A stretch of DNA of 14,955 nucleotides, from assembly GCA_964577835.1 (NCBI GenBank), contig CAZOBN010000077.1, positions 1 to 14,955 of the forward strand. Reading direction: 5' to 3'. This DNA is from CAVVYA01 sp964577835. Its GTDB lineage: Bacteria > Pseudomonadota > Alphaproteobacteria > SMXQ01. Below the pieces are notes generated by a model that worked only from the letters and a program-made list of their open reading frames with translations, was not told the origin of the DNA and made no database searches. Position numbers and translations under genes: made by a program. Every line of letters begins with the position of its first letter. Positions within the stretch are counted from its first letter, which is position 1. Positions 1 to 7,093 of this stretch are shown here, piece by piece.

Positions 1-1
1 C

Positions 2-547
2 TCGATCATGCCGCAGAAGCGCAATCCCGATGCTGCCGAGCTGGTGCGCGCCAAGACCGGACGCATCAACGGTGCGCTGGTCGCGCTGCTGACCGTGATG
101 AAAGGCCTGCCGCTCGCCTACAGCAAGGATATGCAGGAGGACAAGGAGCCGTTGTTCGATGCCGCGGATTCGCTGACGCTCTGTCTGCATGCCATGGCCG
201 GCATGGTGCGCGACCTCACGGTCAATGCGAAGGCCATGTCCGCCTCGGCCAGTGCCGGGTTCAGCACGGCGACCGATCTCGCCGACTGGCTGGTGCGCGA
301 GGCCGGCCTGCCGTTTCGCCGCGCCCACCATGTCACCGGCCAGCTCGTCAAGTTGGCGGAGACGCAAGGGATCGGCCTGTCGCAGCTCAAGCTCGCCGAC
401 ATGAAGACGGTCGAGCCCGGCATCACCGAGGGCGTGTTCGACGTGCTCTCGGTCGAACGCTCGGTCGCCAGCCGCACCAGCTTCGGCGGCACGGCGCCGG
501 CGCGCGTGCGAGCGGCCGCCAAGGCCGCCCGCAAACGCTTCCTGTGA
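2..547 (+). CDS. argH: argininosuccinate lyase, C-terminal part (5' end outside window)
   Basis: Last enzyme of arginine synthesis: it cleaves argininosuccinate to arginine and fumarate as a cytosolic homotetramer. The frame is open from the window edge and begins S-I-M-P-Q-K-R-N-P-D, which is the tail of the fumarase/aspartase-superfamily signature loop (GSSxMPQKxNP) that carries the catalytic serine. The rest is the helical C-terminal part: the YSKDMQEDKE segment typical of ArgH follows about 35 residues later, and the protein ends FGGTAPARVRAAAKAARKRFL-type helix then TGA. About 181 residues are present, compared with about 460 in the family, so the first 60% lies upstream. The first ATG in the window falls inside the signature loop and is not the start. 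It is followed at 24 nt by the lptM-like gene and then by lysA on the same strand, probably as one transcription unit. The identification is secure; only the 5' end is missing. Confidence 0.95.
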   Translation, partial: SIMPQKRNPDAAELVRAKTGRINGALVALLTVMKGLPLAYSKDMQEDKEPLFDAADSLTLCLHAMAGMVRDLTVNAKAMSASASAGFSTATDLADWLVREAGLPFRRAHHVTGQLVKLAETQGIGLSQLKLADMKTVEPGITEGVFDVLSVERSVASRTSFGGTAPARVRAAAKAARKRFL

Positions 548-570
548 GAGCGCTTTTTCGAGGACATGCC

Positions 571-738
571 ATGAACACAGCGCCAAACAGCTTCGGTTCC
601 TGGGTGCGACGCGTCACCCTGCTGACTCTGCTCGCGGCGCTCGCCTTGCCGCTCGCCGCCTGCGGCAAGAAGGGCCCGCTCGATGCGCCTCCGGGCGCCG
701 AGGACAATCCGTTCCCGCGCCAATATCCGACTCAGTGA
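571..738 (+). CDS. lptM: LptM-like (YifL) small lipoprotein
   Basis: A 55-residue lipoprotein. An N-terminal basic stretch (WVRR) and a hydrophobic segment (LLTLLAALALPLA) end in the lipobox L-A-A-C, so lipidated Cys31 would be the mature N-terminus. It is followed at once by GKKGPL, the hallmark of the YifL/LptM family. In E. coli LptM binds the LPS translocon LptD-LptE and helps its disulfide maturation at the outer membrane; that role is carried over by family, not shown here. The rest is a short Pro-rich tail. ATG571 was chosen because GAGGA lies 6 nt upstream and because it gives a normal signal peptide; a GTG at 544 overlapping the argH stop would add nine residues. A gene of this kind between argH and lysA is a recurrent alphaproteobacterial (and gammaproteobacterial lysA-side) arrangement. 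The stop lies 10 nt before the lysA ATG. Confidence 0.85.
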   Translation: MNTAPNSFGSWVRRVTLLTLLAALALPLAACGKKGPLDAPPGAEDNPFPRQYPTQ

Positions 739-748
739 ATTCGCCCCG

Positions 749-2080
749 ATGAACCATTTCGAGTATCGCGACGGCGAGCTGTGCTGCGAAGGCGTCGCTC
801 TGACGCGCATCGCGGACGCCGCCGGCACGCCGTTCTACTGCTATTCCAGCGCCACCCTGGAGCATCACTACCGCGTCTTCTCCGAGGCCTTCGCCGGGCA
901 GAACGCGACGATCTGCTATGCGGTGAAAGCCAACTCCAACCAGGCCGTGATCCGCACTTTCGCCGCCCTCGGCGCCGGCGCGGACGTGCTATCGGAAGGC
1001 GAGTTGCGCCGCGCGCTGGCCGCCGGCGTGCCGGCCCGAAAAATCGTGTTCTCCGGCGTCGGCAAATCGCGCGACGAGATGCGCTTCGCGCTGCAGTCGG
1101 GCGTCGGCCAGATCAACGTGGAGTCCTTGCCAGAGCTGCGCGCCCTGAGCGAGGTGGCGAGCGGTCTCGGCGCGACCGCGGAGATCGCGGTGCGTGTCAA
1201 TCCGGACGTGGACGCCAAGACCCACGAGAAGATCACGACCGGCAAGAAGGAAAACAAGTTCGGCATCGAGTACGACGATGCCCGCGCGATCTACAAGGAA
1301 GCCGCGAGCCTGAAAGGCATCCGCGCCATCGGCGTCGCGGTCCATATCGGCTCGCAGCTCACCGACCTGACGCCGTTCCGCGACGCGTTCAGCCGCATCG
1401 CCGAACTGGTCGAGACCCTGCGCGCCGACGGCCATGACATCCGCCGGCTCGACCTGGGCGGCGGGCTCGGCATCCCGTACCGCGACGAGGTGCCGCCGCT
1501 GCCCTCCGCCTACGCGGCCATGGTGCGCGACACGGTCGGGCATCTCGGCTGCGAGCTGGTGTTCGAGCCGGGCCGCCTGCTCGTCGGCAACGCCGGCGTG
1601 CTGGTCACCCGCGTGCTCTATGTGAAGGAAGGCGCCGAACGCCGCTTCGTCATCGTCGATGCCGCCATGAACGACCTGATCCGGCCCGCGTTGTACGACG
1701 CATGGCACGACATCGAGCCGGTGCGACAGCCCCGCACCAAGGACGAATTCGTCGCCGACGTGGTCGGCCCGGTGTGCGAGACGACGGATATTTTCGCCAA
1801 GGCGCGCCGCCTGCCGGTGGTCGGCGCGGACGATTTGCTGGCCATCGAATCGGCCGGCGCCTATGGCGCGGTCATGGCATCCGACTACAACAGCCGGCCG
1901 CTGGTCGCCGAAGTCATGGTTAAGGGCGATGATTTCGCCATTGTCCGGCCGCGTCAAACCTATGAAGATATGTTGGGTCGCGATCGGCTGCCGGGCTGGC
2001 TCGGGCCATCCGGAACCCCGGCGGCGGAACCGGCGGCCCAGCCGAAGGTTGCTGTGCTGCCAGCCAAAGGGCGCCGCTAG
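749..2080 (+). CDS. lysA: diaminopimelate decarboxylase
   Basis: PLP enzyme that decarboxylates meso-diaminopimelate to L-lysine, the final step of lysine synthesis in the cytosol. It is 443 aa, slightly longer than the usual 415-430 because of an Ala/Pro-rich tail. Visible landmarks are the PLP lysine in YAVKAN (Lys60) of the alanine-racemase-like barrel, HIGSQL, the phosphate-binding glycine loop DLGGGLG (about 235-241), FEPGR (Glu273), the active-site cysteine of the C-terminal beta domain in CETTD (Cys343) and the AGAYGAVMASDYNSRP segment. ATG749 gives the expected short N-terminus (MNHFEYRDGEL); an in-frame ATG at 683 lies inside the lipoprotein gene and would add 22 unlikely residues. 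No strong Shine-Dalgarno sequence precedes it, and the 10-nt gap to lptM suggests translational coupling. Confidence 0.95.
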   Translation: MNHFEYRDGELCCEGVALTRIADAAGTPFYCYSSATLEHHYRVFSEAFAGQNATICYAVKANSNQAVIRTFAALGAGADVLSEGELRRALAAGVPARKIVFSGVGKSRDEMRFALQSGVGQINVESLPELRALSEVASGLGATAEIAVRVNPDVDAKTHEKITTGKKENKFGIEYDDARAIYKEAASLKGIRAIGVAVHIGSQLTDLTPFRDAFSRIAELVETLRADGHDIRRLDLGGGLGIPYRDEVPPLPSAYAAMVRDTVGHLGCELVFEPGRLLVGNAGVLVTRVLYVKEGAERRFVIVDAAMNDLIRPALYDAWHDIEPVRQPRTKDEFVADVVGPVCETTDIFAKARRLPVVGADDLLAIESAGAYGAVMASDYNSRPLVAEVMVKGDDFAIVRPRQTYEDMLGRDRLPGWLGPSGTPAAEPAAQPKVAVLPAKGRR

Positions 2081-2093
2081 CGCCTCGGCGGAA

Positions 2094-2111
2094 CTCCCGT
2101 CGGCGCGGGAG
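2094..2111 (+). other. hairpin downstream of lysA
   Basis: CTCCCG and CGGGAG can pair around a 6-nt loop, 14 nt after the lysA stop codon. There is no T-run, so it is not a convincing intrinsic terminator; it could stabilise a 3' end or be chance in GC-rich DNA. Confidence 0.3.
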
Positions 2112-2186
2112 CGACAAAGACGAGGAAAATAGGCTAGCCTCGCCCGGACGGGCAGAGAAAGCCGGCGCAGGGGGACGGGGCAACCG

Positions 2187-2204
2187 GGACCGCGATCGCG
2201 GTCC
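2187..2204. promoter_or_regulatory. 18-bp perfect palindrome in the leader of the TIGR02302 gene
   Basis: GGACCGCGA and its exact complement TCGCGGTCC are joined without a spacer, giving a perfect 18-bp inverted repeat that ends 5 nt before the GAGG ribosome-binding site (2210-2213) and 14 nt before ATG2219. The position would suit a dimeric-repressor operator or a leader structure. No matching known operator is recognised, so the role is open. Confidence 0.4.
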
Positions 2205-2218
2205 GAAGTGAGGCGTTG

Positions 2219-4780
2219 ATGGCGCACGGACCCGAGTTGGCGCAGCACATGGAGACAACGGCGGCGGTCGGTGAGGCCGCCGGCTTGGCTTTGCCCAGTC
2301 TCGGCCGGCAGTTGTGGCTCGCCCGCTTCGCCCTGTGGTGGGAGCGCCTGTGGCCCGCCCTATGGCCGACGGTGGGCCTGCTCGGCCTGTTCCTCACCCT
2401 CGCCCTGTTCGATGTGCTGCCGGATCTGCCGGTGTGGATCCATGCGGCGACCCTGGCGCTGTTCGCCGTCGCCCTGCTGCTGGCGCTGTGGCGCGGCCTC
2501 AAGGATCTCGGCTTTCCGGACATCATCCACGCGCGCCGCCGCATCGAATTGCACAGCGCGCTGACGCACCGGCCGCTCAACGCCCTGGACGACCGGCTGG
2601 TCGCCGGCTCGGACGATCCGGGTAGCCGCGCCCTCTGGGAGCTGCACCAGCGCCGCATGCGCGACAGCCTGAACGCGCTCAAGGTCGGCACGCCCGCGCC
2701 GGGCCTGGCGCGGCGCGATCCCTACGCCTTGCGCGCGGCACTGCTCCTGCTGCTGACCATCGGCACCGTCTTGTCGTGGGGCGATTCCGGCAATCGTATC
2801 GCGCGCGCCGTCATGCCCGCGATCGGCGGTGGCGCCGCCGGCGCCCAGATGGCGCTCGACATCTGGATCACGCCGCCGAGCTATACCGGCCTCGCGCCGA
2901 TCTATCTCAGCCGCGAAGGCCAGGCCTCGTCGAACGGCGCAAAGCCGGTCGCATCCGGCGACGGCGGGCCGATCGCCGTGCCGGTGGGCTCCAGCGTGCT
3001 CGCCCAATTCCATGGCAAGCGCAGCACCCCCAATCTGCGCCTCGGCAAATCGACCCAGCCGTTCAGCGCCGTCGATTCCGCCAATTTCAAGCTCACCGCC
3101 AGCATCGACGAGCTCGCCGTCGAGCCGATGAAGCTCGCCGTCGAGCAGAACGGCCGCGAGATCGCCGGCTGGACCATCGCGATCGTGCCCGATCTCGAGC
3201 CGACCATCGCTTTCACCGGCCCGCCGGCCAAGACCGAGCGCGGCGCGCTGCGCCTGACCTACGAAGCCAAGGACGATTACGGTGCGGTCGGCGCCACGGC
3301 CTTCATCCGGCGTACCGGCGAAGGCGCCGAGATGGCCGGCGGTCCGATCTCCTTCGATCTCGCGCTGCCCGGCGGCAATGCCAGGAACGCGAAGGAGACG
3401 AGCTATCACGATCTGACGGCGCATCCCTGGGCCGGCCTGCCGGTCAATATCCAACTGCTGGCCAAGGACGCGCTCGAGCAGGTCGGCGTCAGCGCCACGT
3501 TGCCCATGGTGCTGCCCGAGCGCCAGTTCCGCCATCCGGTGGCGCGCGCCATCGTCGATGCGCGCAAACAATTGACGCTCAATCCGCTGAGCCATGACGG
3601 CGTGCGCGAGCGGCTGTCGGATATTTCCCGCGCGCCCCAGGCCTACAACAACGACACCGTCGTGTTCCTGGCGCTGCGCACCGCCATAGCCCGCTTGCGC
3701 CTCGACAAGACACCGGAGGCGATCGCCGCGGTGCAGGCGCTGCTGTGGGACACCGCGCTGCGCATCGAGGATGGCCGGCTGTCGATTGCCGAGCGCGAAC
3801 TGCGCGACATTCAGCGCGCCCTGCAGGACGCGCTGTCGCGCAACGCGGACAGCAAGGAAATCGAGAAACTGATGAACGAGCTGCAGCAGGCGCTCAACAA
3901 ATTCCTCGAATCGATCATGCAGAACATGCAGGCGATGCCGCAGACGCCGATGCCGTTCGATCCCAACGCGCAATATCTGACGCCGCAGGATCTGCAGAAC
4001 ATGCTCGACCGGGCGCGCGAGTTGGCGCAGTCGGGCTCGACGGATGCGGCGCGCGAGATGCTCGCCATGCTGCAGGAACTGCTGGAGAGCCTGCGCAGCG
4101 GCAACTTCGCCATGCAGCAGGGCGGCCAGCAGGGCCAGAGCCAGGCGTCCGAGATGACGCGCATGCTGCAGGATCTGCTGAAACGCCAGCGCGAGCTCAT
4201 GGAGCAGACCCATCGCGACGCCCAGCAGGGCCAACGTGGGCAACAGGGTCAACAAGGCCAGCAGGGTCAGCAGGGACAAGGCGGCCAGGGCATGAGCGGC
4301 GCCGAGATGCAGGAAGCGCTGCGCCGCGGGCTGGGCGAGCTGATGCGCCGGCTCGGCGAGGCGGGCGGGCAGATTCCCGGCAACTTCGGCCAAGCCGAAC
4401 GCTCGATGCGCGACGCCACCGACGCGCTGCAGCAGGGCCAGCCGGGCCAGGCTCTCGGCCCGCAGGGCAACGCGCTCGATCAGCTCATGCAGGGCGCCGG
4501 CCAGATGATGGAGCAGCTCATGCAGCAGTTCGGCCAGGGCATGCCGTCGCCCGGCGATCCGACCGCCCGCGCGCCGCGTCCGGGCCAGCGCAATTTCGAT
4601 CCGCTCGGCCGGCCGCTGCCCTCGACCGGCAACGCCAACAGCGAGGACGTGCGCATCCCCGACGATATCGAAATGCAGCGCGCGCGGGAGATTCTCCAGG
4701 AGCTGCGCCGCCGCGCCGGCGAGATCGAGCGGCCGCAGATCGAACGCGACTACATCGACCGCCTGCTGCGCCGGTTCTGA
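2219..4780 (+). CDS. TIGR02302 family (DUF4175) membrane protein with Gln-rich low-complexity region
   Basis: An 853-residue protein of the TIGR02302/DUF4175 family, found mainly in alphaproteobacteria; the family has no established function. From N to C terminus: two hydrophobic segments (about residues 48-66 and 70-91), a cytoplasmic or basic stretch with the conserved-looking HARRRIELHSALTHRPLN-type segment, a third membrane segment (about 171-187), then a long beta-rich region containing DIWITPPSYTG (about residues 215-225), which looks extracytoplasmic. After residue 520 come helices and a Gln/Met/Gly-rich region (about 560-775) with runs of GQQ, ending in a charged helix with IERDYIDRLLRRF. 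ATG2219 is preceded by GAGG at 5 nt; the TTG just before it is less likely. It is on the same strand as lysA but 138 nt away. Its downstream neighbour is convergent. The family call is firm; the role is unknown, with envelope-related function only a guess from topology. Confidence 0.85.
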   Translation: MAHGPELAQHMETTAAVGEAAGLALPSLGRQLWLARFALWWERLWPALWPTVGLLGLFLTLALFDVLPDLPVWIHAATLALFAVALLLALWRGLKDLGFPDIIHARRRIELHSALTHRPLNALDDRLVAGSDDPGSRALWELHQRRMRDSLNALKVGTPAPGLARRDPYALRAALLLLLTIGTVLSWGDSGNRIARAVMPAIGGGAAGAQMALDIWITPPSYTGLAPIYLSREGQASSNGAKPVASGDGGPIAVPVGSSVLAQFHGKRSTPNLRLGKSTQPFSAVDSANFKLTASIDELAVEPMKLAVEQNGREIAGWTIAIVPDLEPTIAFTGPPAKTERGALRLTYEAKDDYGAVGATAFIRRTGEGAEMAGGPISFDLALPGGNARNAKETSYHDLTAHPWAGLPVNIQLLAKDALEQVGVSATLPMVLPERQFRHPVARAIVDARKQLTLNPLSHDGVRERLSDISRAPQAYNNDTVVFLALRTAIARLRLDKTPEAIAAVQALLWDTALRIEDGRLSIAERELRDIQRALQDALSRNADSKEIEKLMNELQQALNKFLESIMQNMQAMPQTPMPFDPNAQYLTPQDLQNMLDRARELAQSGSTDAAREMLAMLQELLESLRSGNFAMQQGGQQGQSQASEMTRMLQDLLKRQRELMEQTHRDAQQGQRGQQGQQGQQGQQGQGGQGMSGAEMQEALRRGLGELMRRLGEAGGQIPGNFGQAERSMRDATDALQQGQPGQALGPQGNALDQLMQGAGQMMEQLMQQFGQGMPSPGDPTARAPRPGQRNFDPLGRPLPSTGNANSEDVRIPDDIEMQRAREILQELRRRAGEIERPQIERDYIDRLLRRF

Positions 4781-4842
4781 GTCGGCCATGCGATTCGAAA
4801 CGCCGAGCCGATCGTCATAACTCCGACCACTCTCTCGTCGTC

Positions 4843-4865
4843 ATGGCCCGGCTCGACCGGGCCAT
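4843..4865 (+). repeat. REP-like palindrome A
   Basis: Arms ATGGCCCGG and CCGGGCCAT around the loop CTCGA. With flanks, 31 nt (4839-4869) match the reverse complement of palindrome D with one mismatch. Confidence 0.85.
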
Positions 4866-4907
4866 TTCATGCCGGCGTGGTCCTGATAGCGGCCACAAAC
4901 AACCGTC

Positions 4908-4930
4908 ATGGCCGGACTTGGTCCGGCCAT
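4908..4930 (+). repeat. REP-like palindrome B
   Basis: Arms ATGGCCGGAC and GTCCGGCCAT around the loop TTG. Flanked by AACCGTC on the left and CCACG on the right; identical in reverse complement to palindrome C, flanks included. Confidence 0.85.
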
Positions 4931-4968
4931 CCACGTTTTGTTGCCGAGTTGCAAAAGAAAAGTCGTGG

Positions 4969-4991
4969 ATGGCCGGACCAAGTCCGGCCAT
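4969..4991 (-). repeat. REP-like palindrome C (inverted copy of B)
   Basis: Arms ATGGCCGGAC and GTCCGGCCAT around the loop CAA; exact reverse complement of B, preceded by CGTGG and followed by GACGGTT. Confidence 0.85.
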
Positions 4992-5033
4992 GACGGTTTG
5001 TGATTTGGTGACTCCGCAGCTCTCTTGAGTGAG

Positions 5034-5056
5034 ATGGCCCGGTCGAGCCGGGCCAT
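5034..5056 (-). repeat. REP-like palindrome D (inverted copy of A)
   Basis: Arms ATGGCCCGG and CCGGGCCAT around the loop TCGAG; exact reverse complement of A. It ends 44 nt before the 3' end of the cpdR-like gene. Confidence 0.85.
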
Positions 5057-5099
5057 GACGAAGGAAGGTGACGGGCGGTATAGCGGTCGCGGCGCCGCG

Positions 5100-5465
5100 T
5101 CAGTTCGGCTTCTTGAGCACCGCGTCGACCGCCTGGCAGATCTCATCCAGCGTGAAGGGCTTGGGCAGCACCTTGTGGATCAGCTCTTCGAGATTGTGCG
5201 CGCGCTGGCGCTCGGCGCTGTAGCCCGACATCATCAGGATCTTCAACTGCGGCTTGTCCTTCGCCAGCTTGAGCGCGAGCGCGATGCCGTCCATGCCGGG
5301 CATCACGATGTCGGTCACCAGCATGTCGAAATCGCGGTGCTGCAACACGTCGAGCGCGCGCAACCCGTCTTCGACCGCGACCACGTCGTGGCCGCGATGC
5401 TGCAAGGCGCGCGTGACGAATTCGCGTACCGCCCCGTCATCCTCGGCCAGCAGAATGCGGGCCAT
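5100..5465 (-). CDS. cpdR: CpdR-like single-domain response regulator
   Basis: A 121-residue stand-alone CheY-like receiver without output domain. Visible are the acidic pocket Asp9/Asp10, the phosphoacceptor Asp52 in VTDIVMPGMDG, the switch residue Ser80 in MMSGYSAE, and Lys102 in LPKPF. The opening MARILLAEDDGAVREF and the DIVMPGMDG-to-SGYSAE pattern resemble CpdR, which in Caulobacter, when unphosphorylated, directs the ClpXP protease to the cell pole and to cell-cycle substrates, under control of the CckA-ChpT phosphorelay. The protein ends KKPN rather than in small nonpolar residues typical of ClpX-recognised tails, so its own turnover may differ. It starts 6 nt after the stop of the zinc-ribbon gene, so the two are co-transcribed. 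The receiver call is certain; assignment to CpdR rather than another short receiver is likely. Confidence 0.8.
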   Translation of the reverse strand: MARILLAEDDGAVREFVTRALQHRGHDVVAVEDGLRALDVLQHRDFDMLVTDIVMPGMDGIALALKLAKDKPQLKILMMSGYSAERQRAHNLEELIHKVLPKPFTLDEICQAVDAVLKKPN

Positions 5466-5471
5466 GGCGCG

Positions 5472-6161
5472 TTACTTTTCGTCGGTGAAAGTGATGGTCA
5501 GATCCGTCGCCTGGGGCGAGGGATTCTTGAACCGGGTGACGAAGGACGCCGCTTCACCCGGCAGCAGGCGGGACTGCGCCGCCTGGAAGGTCCAGCTCTG
5601 GATCTCGCGGCCCTGCTCGCGCAGGCTGGCGCGCATCTTGGGTACCGGGCGCACCGAGGTCGAGACGTTGGCGACCTCGCCCTGAATGACCAGCACCGGC
5701 GCGCCATCTTCTTCCTGCCGCGCCGAGGTGACGTTGCGCAGCTCGATCCCGGCGCCGAGAGTGCTGGCCGCCGGTACGCCGAGCGTGTCAAAGAGCCGCG
5801 CGGCGGGCGGCCAAGCCGCGACGATCTCGTTGCGCGCCACGAAGCTGCCGACGAAGACGCCGATCAGAAGCAGCAGGACCAGCCAAGCCACGGTGCTGGT
5901 GCGCCGCGGTGCCGGACGTGGAAAACCCGGCAGATTGGCGCCAGGAAACGGCGACGACATCTCGGCGACGGGCTCGCTCTCCGGGATGGAGCGGATCTCG
6001 GGCTCGAGCGGCGGCAGGTTTGCCGGCTGCGGCTGATCCTCGGGCGGTTTCTGAATCCATTGATGGCCGCACTTGGCACACCGCACCTCTCGCCCTTCCG
6101 GGCCGAGGAGGGCGGGGTCGACCAGGTAGCGCGTGGAGCAGGCCGAGCAGGAAAGGATCAT
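5472..6161 (-). CDS. MJ0042-type zinc-ribbon, DUF3426-like membrane protein
   Basis: A 229-residue protein. The N-terminus (residues 1-35) is an MJ0042 zinc ribbon with two CxxC pairs (Cys5/Cys8 and Cys28/Cys31) ending GHQW. A Pro/Glu-rich linker follows, then one transmembrane helix (about 90-109, WLVLLLLIGVFVGSFVA), and a C-terminal extracytoplasmic beta domain with the VIQGEVANVS and PGEAASFVTRF features of DUF3426. The exact role is not known; the cytoplasmic zinc ribbon could bind nucleic acid or protein. ATG6161 gives the canonical MILSCSACSTRY start; an in-frame ATG at 6242 would lie upstream of the promoter given below and add 27 atypical residues. No good Shine-Dalgarno sequence is seen. 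It is the first gene of an operon with the cpdR-like gene and is divergent from ftsE. Confidence 0.85.
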   Translation of the reverse strand: MILSCSACSTRYLVDPALLGPEGREVRCAKCGHQWIQKPPEDQPQPANLPPLEPEIRSIPESEPVAEMSSPFPGANLPGFPRPAPRRTSTVAWLVLLLLIGVFVGSFVARNEIVAAWPPAARLFDTLGVPAASTLGAGIELRNVTSARQEEDGAPVLVIQGEVANVSTSVRPVPKMRASLREQGREIQSWTFQAAQSRLLPGEAASFVTRFKNPSPQATDLTITFTDEK

Positions 6162-6192
6162 TGCATCGCGCAAAAGGAAGAATTCGGCTTTT

Positions 6193-6221
6193 TTTATAGG
6201 CGGTTGCCCGCTCCCTGGCAA
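6193..6221 (-). promoter_or_regulatory. sigma70-like promoter for the zinc-ribbon/cpdR operon
   Basis: On the minus strand TTGCCA (6221-6216) and TATAAA (6198-6193) are separated by 17 bp; each hexamer matches consensus in 5 of 6 positions. Transcription would begin near 6186, leaving a leader of about 25 nt before ATG6161, in agreement with the shorter start chosen for the gene. Confidence 0.6.
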
Positions 6222-6252
6222 GCACCGCACCGTTTTGCGCAAGCGACCGAAT

Positions 6253-6268
6253 CGCGCGGGCCCGCGCG
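6253..6268. promoter_or_regulatory. 16-bp perfect palindrome in the cpdR-operon/ftsE divergent region
   Basis: CGCGCGGG is followed directly by its complement CCCGCGCG. It lies about 32 bp upstream of the minus-strand -35 and 117 bp before the ftsE start, so it could be a shared operator. In such GC-rich DNA it may also be chance. Nothing else is recognised in the 223-nt gap apart from the minus-strand promoter. Confidence 0.3.
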
Positions 6269-6384
6269 GACACCATGGCTGGACGTCGATAAGCCCCTAT
6301 GCGATTCTCGCCCCGCCCGATGACGGCGGCCATGACGGCAACGGCAGGCGGGCACAGGCGTTCAGGTGCGAGGCAGCGTCCTAA

Positions 6385-7080
6385 GTGGTCCGGTTTCAGA
6401 ATGTCGGCATGCGCTATGGCGTCGGGCCGGAAGTTCTCCATGACGTTAACTTTGCATTGGCACCGGGCTCGTTTCACTTCCTCGTGGGACCTAGCGGCGC
6501 CGGCAAATCCTCGCTGCTGCGGCTGATGTATCTCGCCCACCGGCCGTCGCGCGGCCTAATCAACCTGTTCGACTGCGACACGGCGACCGCCCCGCGGGCG
6601 CAACTGGCGGAGCTGCGCCGCAGGATTGGCGTGGTGTTTCAGGACTTCCGCCTGTTGGAGCATCTCAGCGTGCTCGACAATGTGGCGCTGCCCTTACGGG
6701 TGGCCGGCGTCCCGGAGCGCCAGGTGATCGACTACGCCGAGGAGCTGCTCGCCTGGGTCGGTCTGGCCGATCATATCCAGGCACGGCCCGCCACCCTGTC
6801 GGGCGGCCAGAAGCAGCGGGTCGCCATCGCGCGCGCCGTCATCCGCCGCCCGAAGCTGCTGCTCGCCGACGAGCCGACCGGCAACGTCGACGACAAGATC
6901 GCGCTCAGGCTGCTCTACCTGTTCGAGGAGATGAACAAGCTGGGCACCACCATCGTGATCGCGACCCACAACGAAGCGCTGATCTCGCGGTTCGGCCATC
7001 CCCAGCTTCATCTCGAAGGGGGCGAGCTGCTCGTGCGCTCCGCGCCTGGCGCCGCCGGCGCGGATATGCGTGGCGCATGA
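6385..7080 (+). CDS. ftsE: cell division ATP-binding protein FtsE
   Basis: The 231-aa ATPase of the FtsEX complex, an ABC-type device at the division site that couples ATP hydrolysis to activation of peptidoglycan hydrolases at the septum. Visible motifs: Walker A GPSGAGKSS (Lys41), signature LSGGQ (138-142), Walker B LLLADEP (Asp162, Glu163), and H-loop ATHNE (His195). The start is GTG6385: it gives the family-typical MVRFQNVGMRYG opening, and an in-frame TAA lies immediately upstream (6382-6384), so no earlier start is possible. GAGG at 6370-6373 is about 11 nt away, a weak ribosome-binding site. It is the first gene of a four-gene operon with ftsX, a ydcF-like gene and plsC. Confidence 0.95.
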   Translation: MVRFQNVGMRYGVGPEVLHDVNFALAPGSFHFLVGPSGAGKSSLLRLMYLAHRPSRGLINLFDCDTATAPRAQLAELRRRIGVVFQDFRLLEHLSVLDNVALPLRVAGVPERQVIDYAEELLAWVGLADHIQARPATLSGGQKQRVAIARAVIRRPKLLLADEPTGNVDDKIALRLLYLFEEMNKLGTTIVIATHNEALISRFGHPQLHLEGGELLVRSAPGAAGADMRGA

Positions 7081-7093
7081 GGGCCCGCCTATA

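Larger units (their letters stand above)
4839..5060. repeat. compound mirror-image block of four REP-like palindromes
   Basis: This block fills most of the 319-nt gap between two convergent genes. Four 23-bp palindromes lie in the order A, B, C, D. C is the exact reverse complement of B and D that of A, and the centres of A/D and of B/C share the same axis (about 4949.5). The A-B and C-D spacers are both 42 nt. It therefore looks like one two-palindrome unit present twice in opposite orientation around a 33-nt centre. Repeats beginning CGTCATGGCC and ending GGCCATCCACG are of a kind I associate with Bradyrhizobium and Rhodopseudomonas genomes. In RNA each can form a strong hairpin, so they may serve as 3' ends for both genes. 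No coding sequence is seen here. Confidence 0.85.

Noticed and set aside
2360..4789. 809-codon minus-strand reading frame opposite the TIGR02302 gene
   Set aside because: Arg/Leu/His/Ala-rich composition without recognisable motifs; it is the antisense shadow of a GC-rich gene.
4839..5060. CRISPR array suggested by repeated short sequences
   Set aside because: The repeats are palindromes in alternating orientation, only four in number, with no cas genes; a REP-like composite fits.
5025..6323. 432-codon plus-strand frame opposite the zinc-ribbon/cpdR operon
   Set aside because: Antisense shadow; the minus strand has recognisable domains and a promoter.
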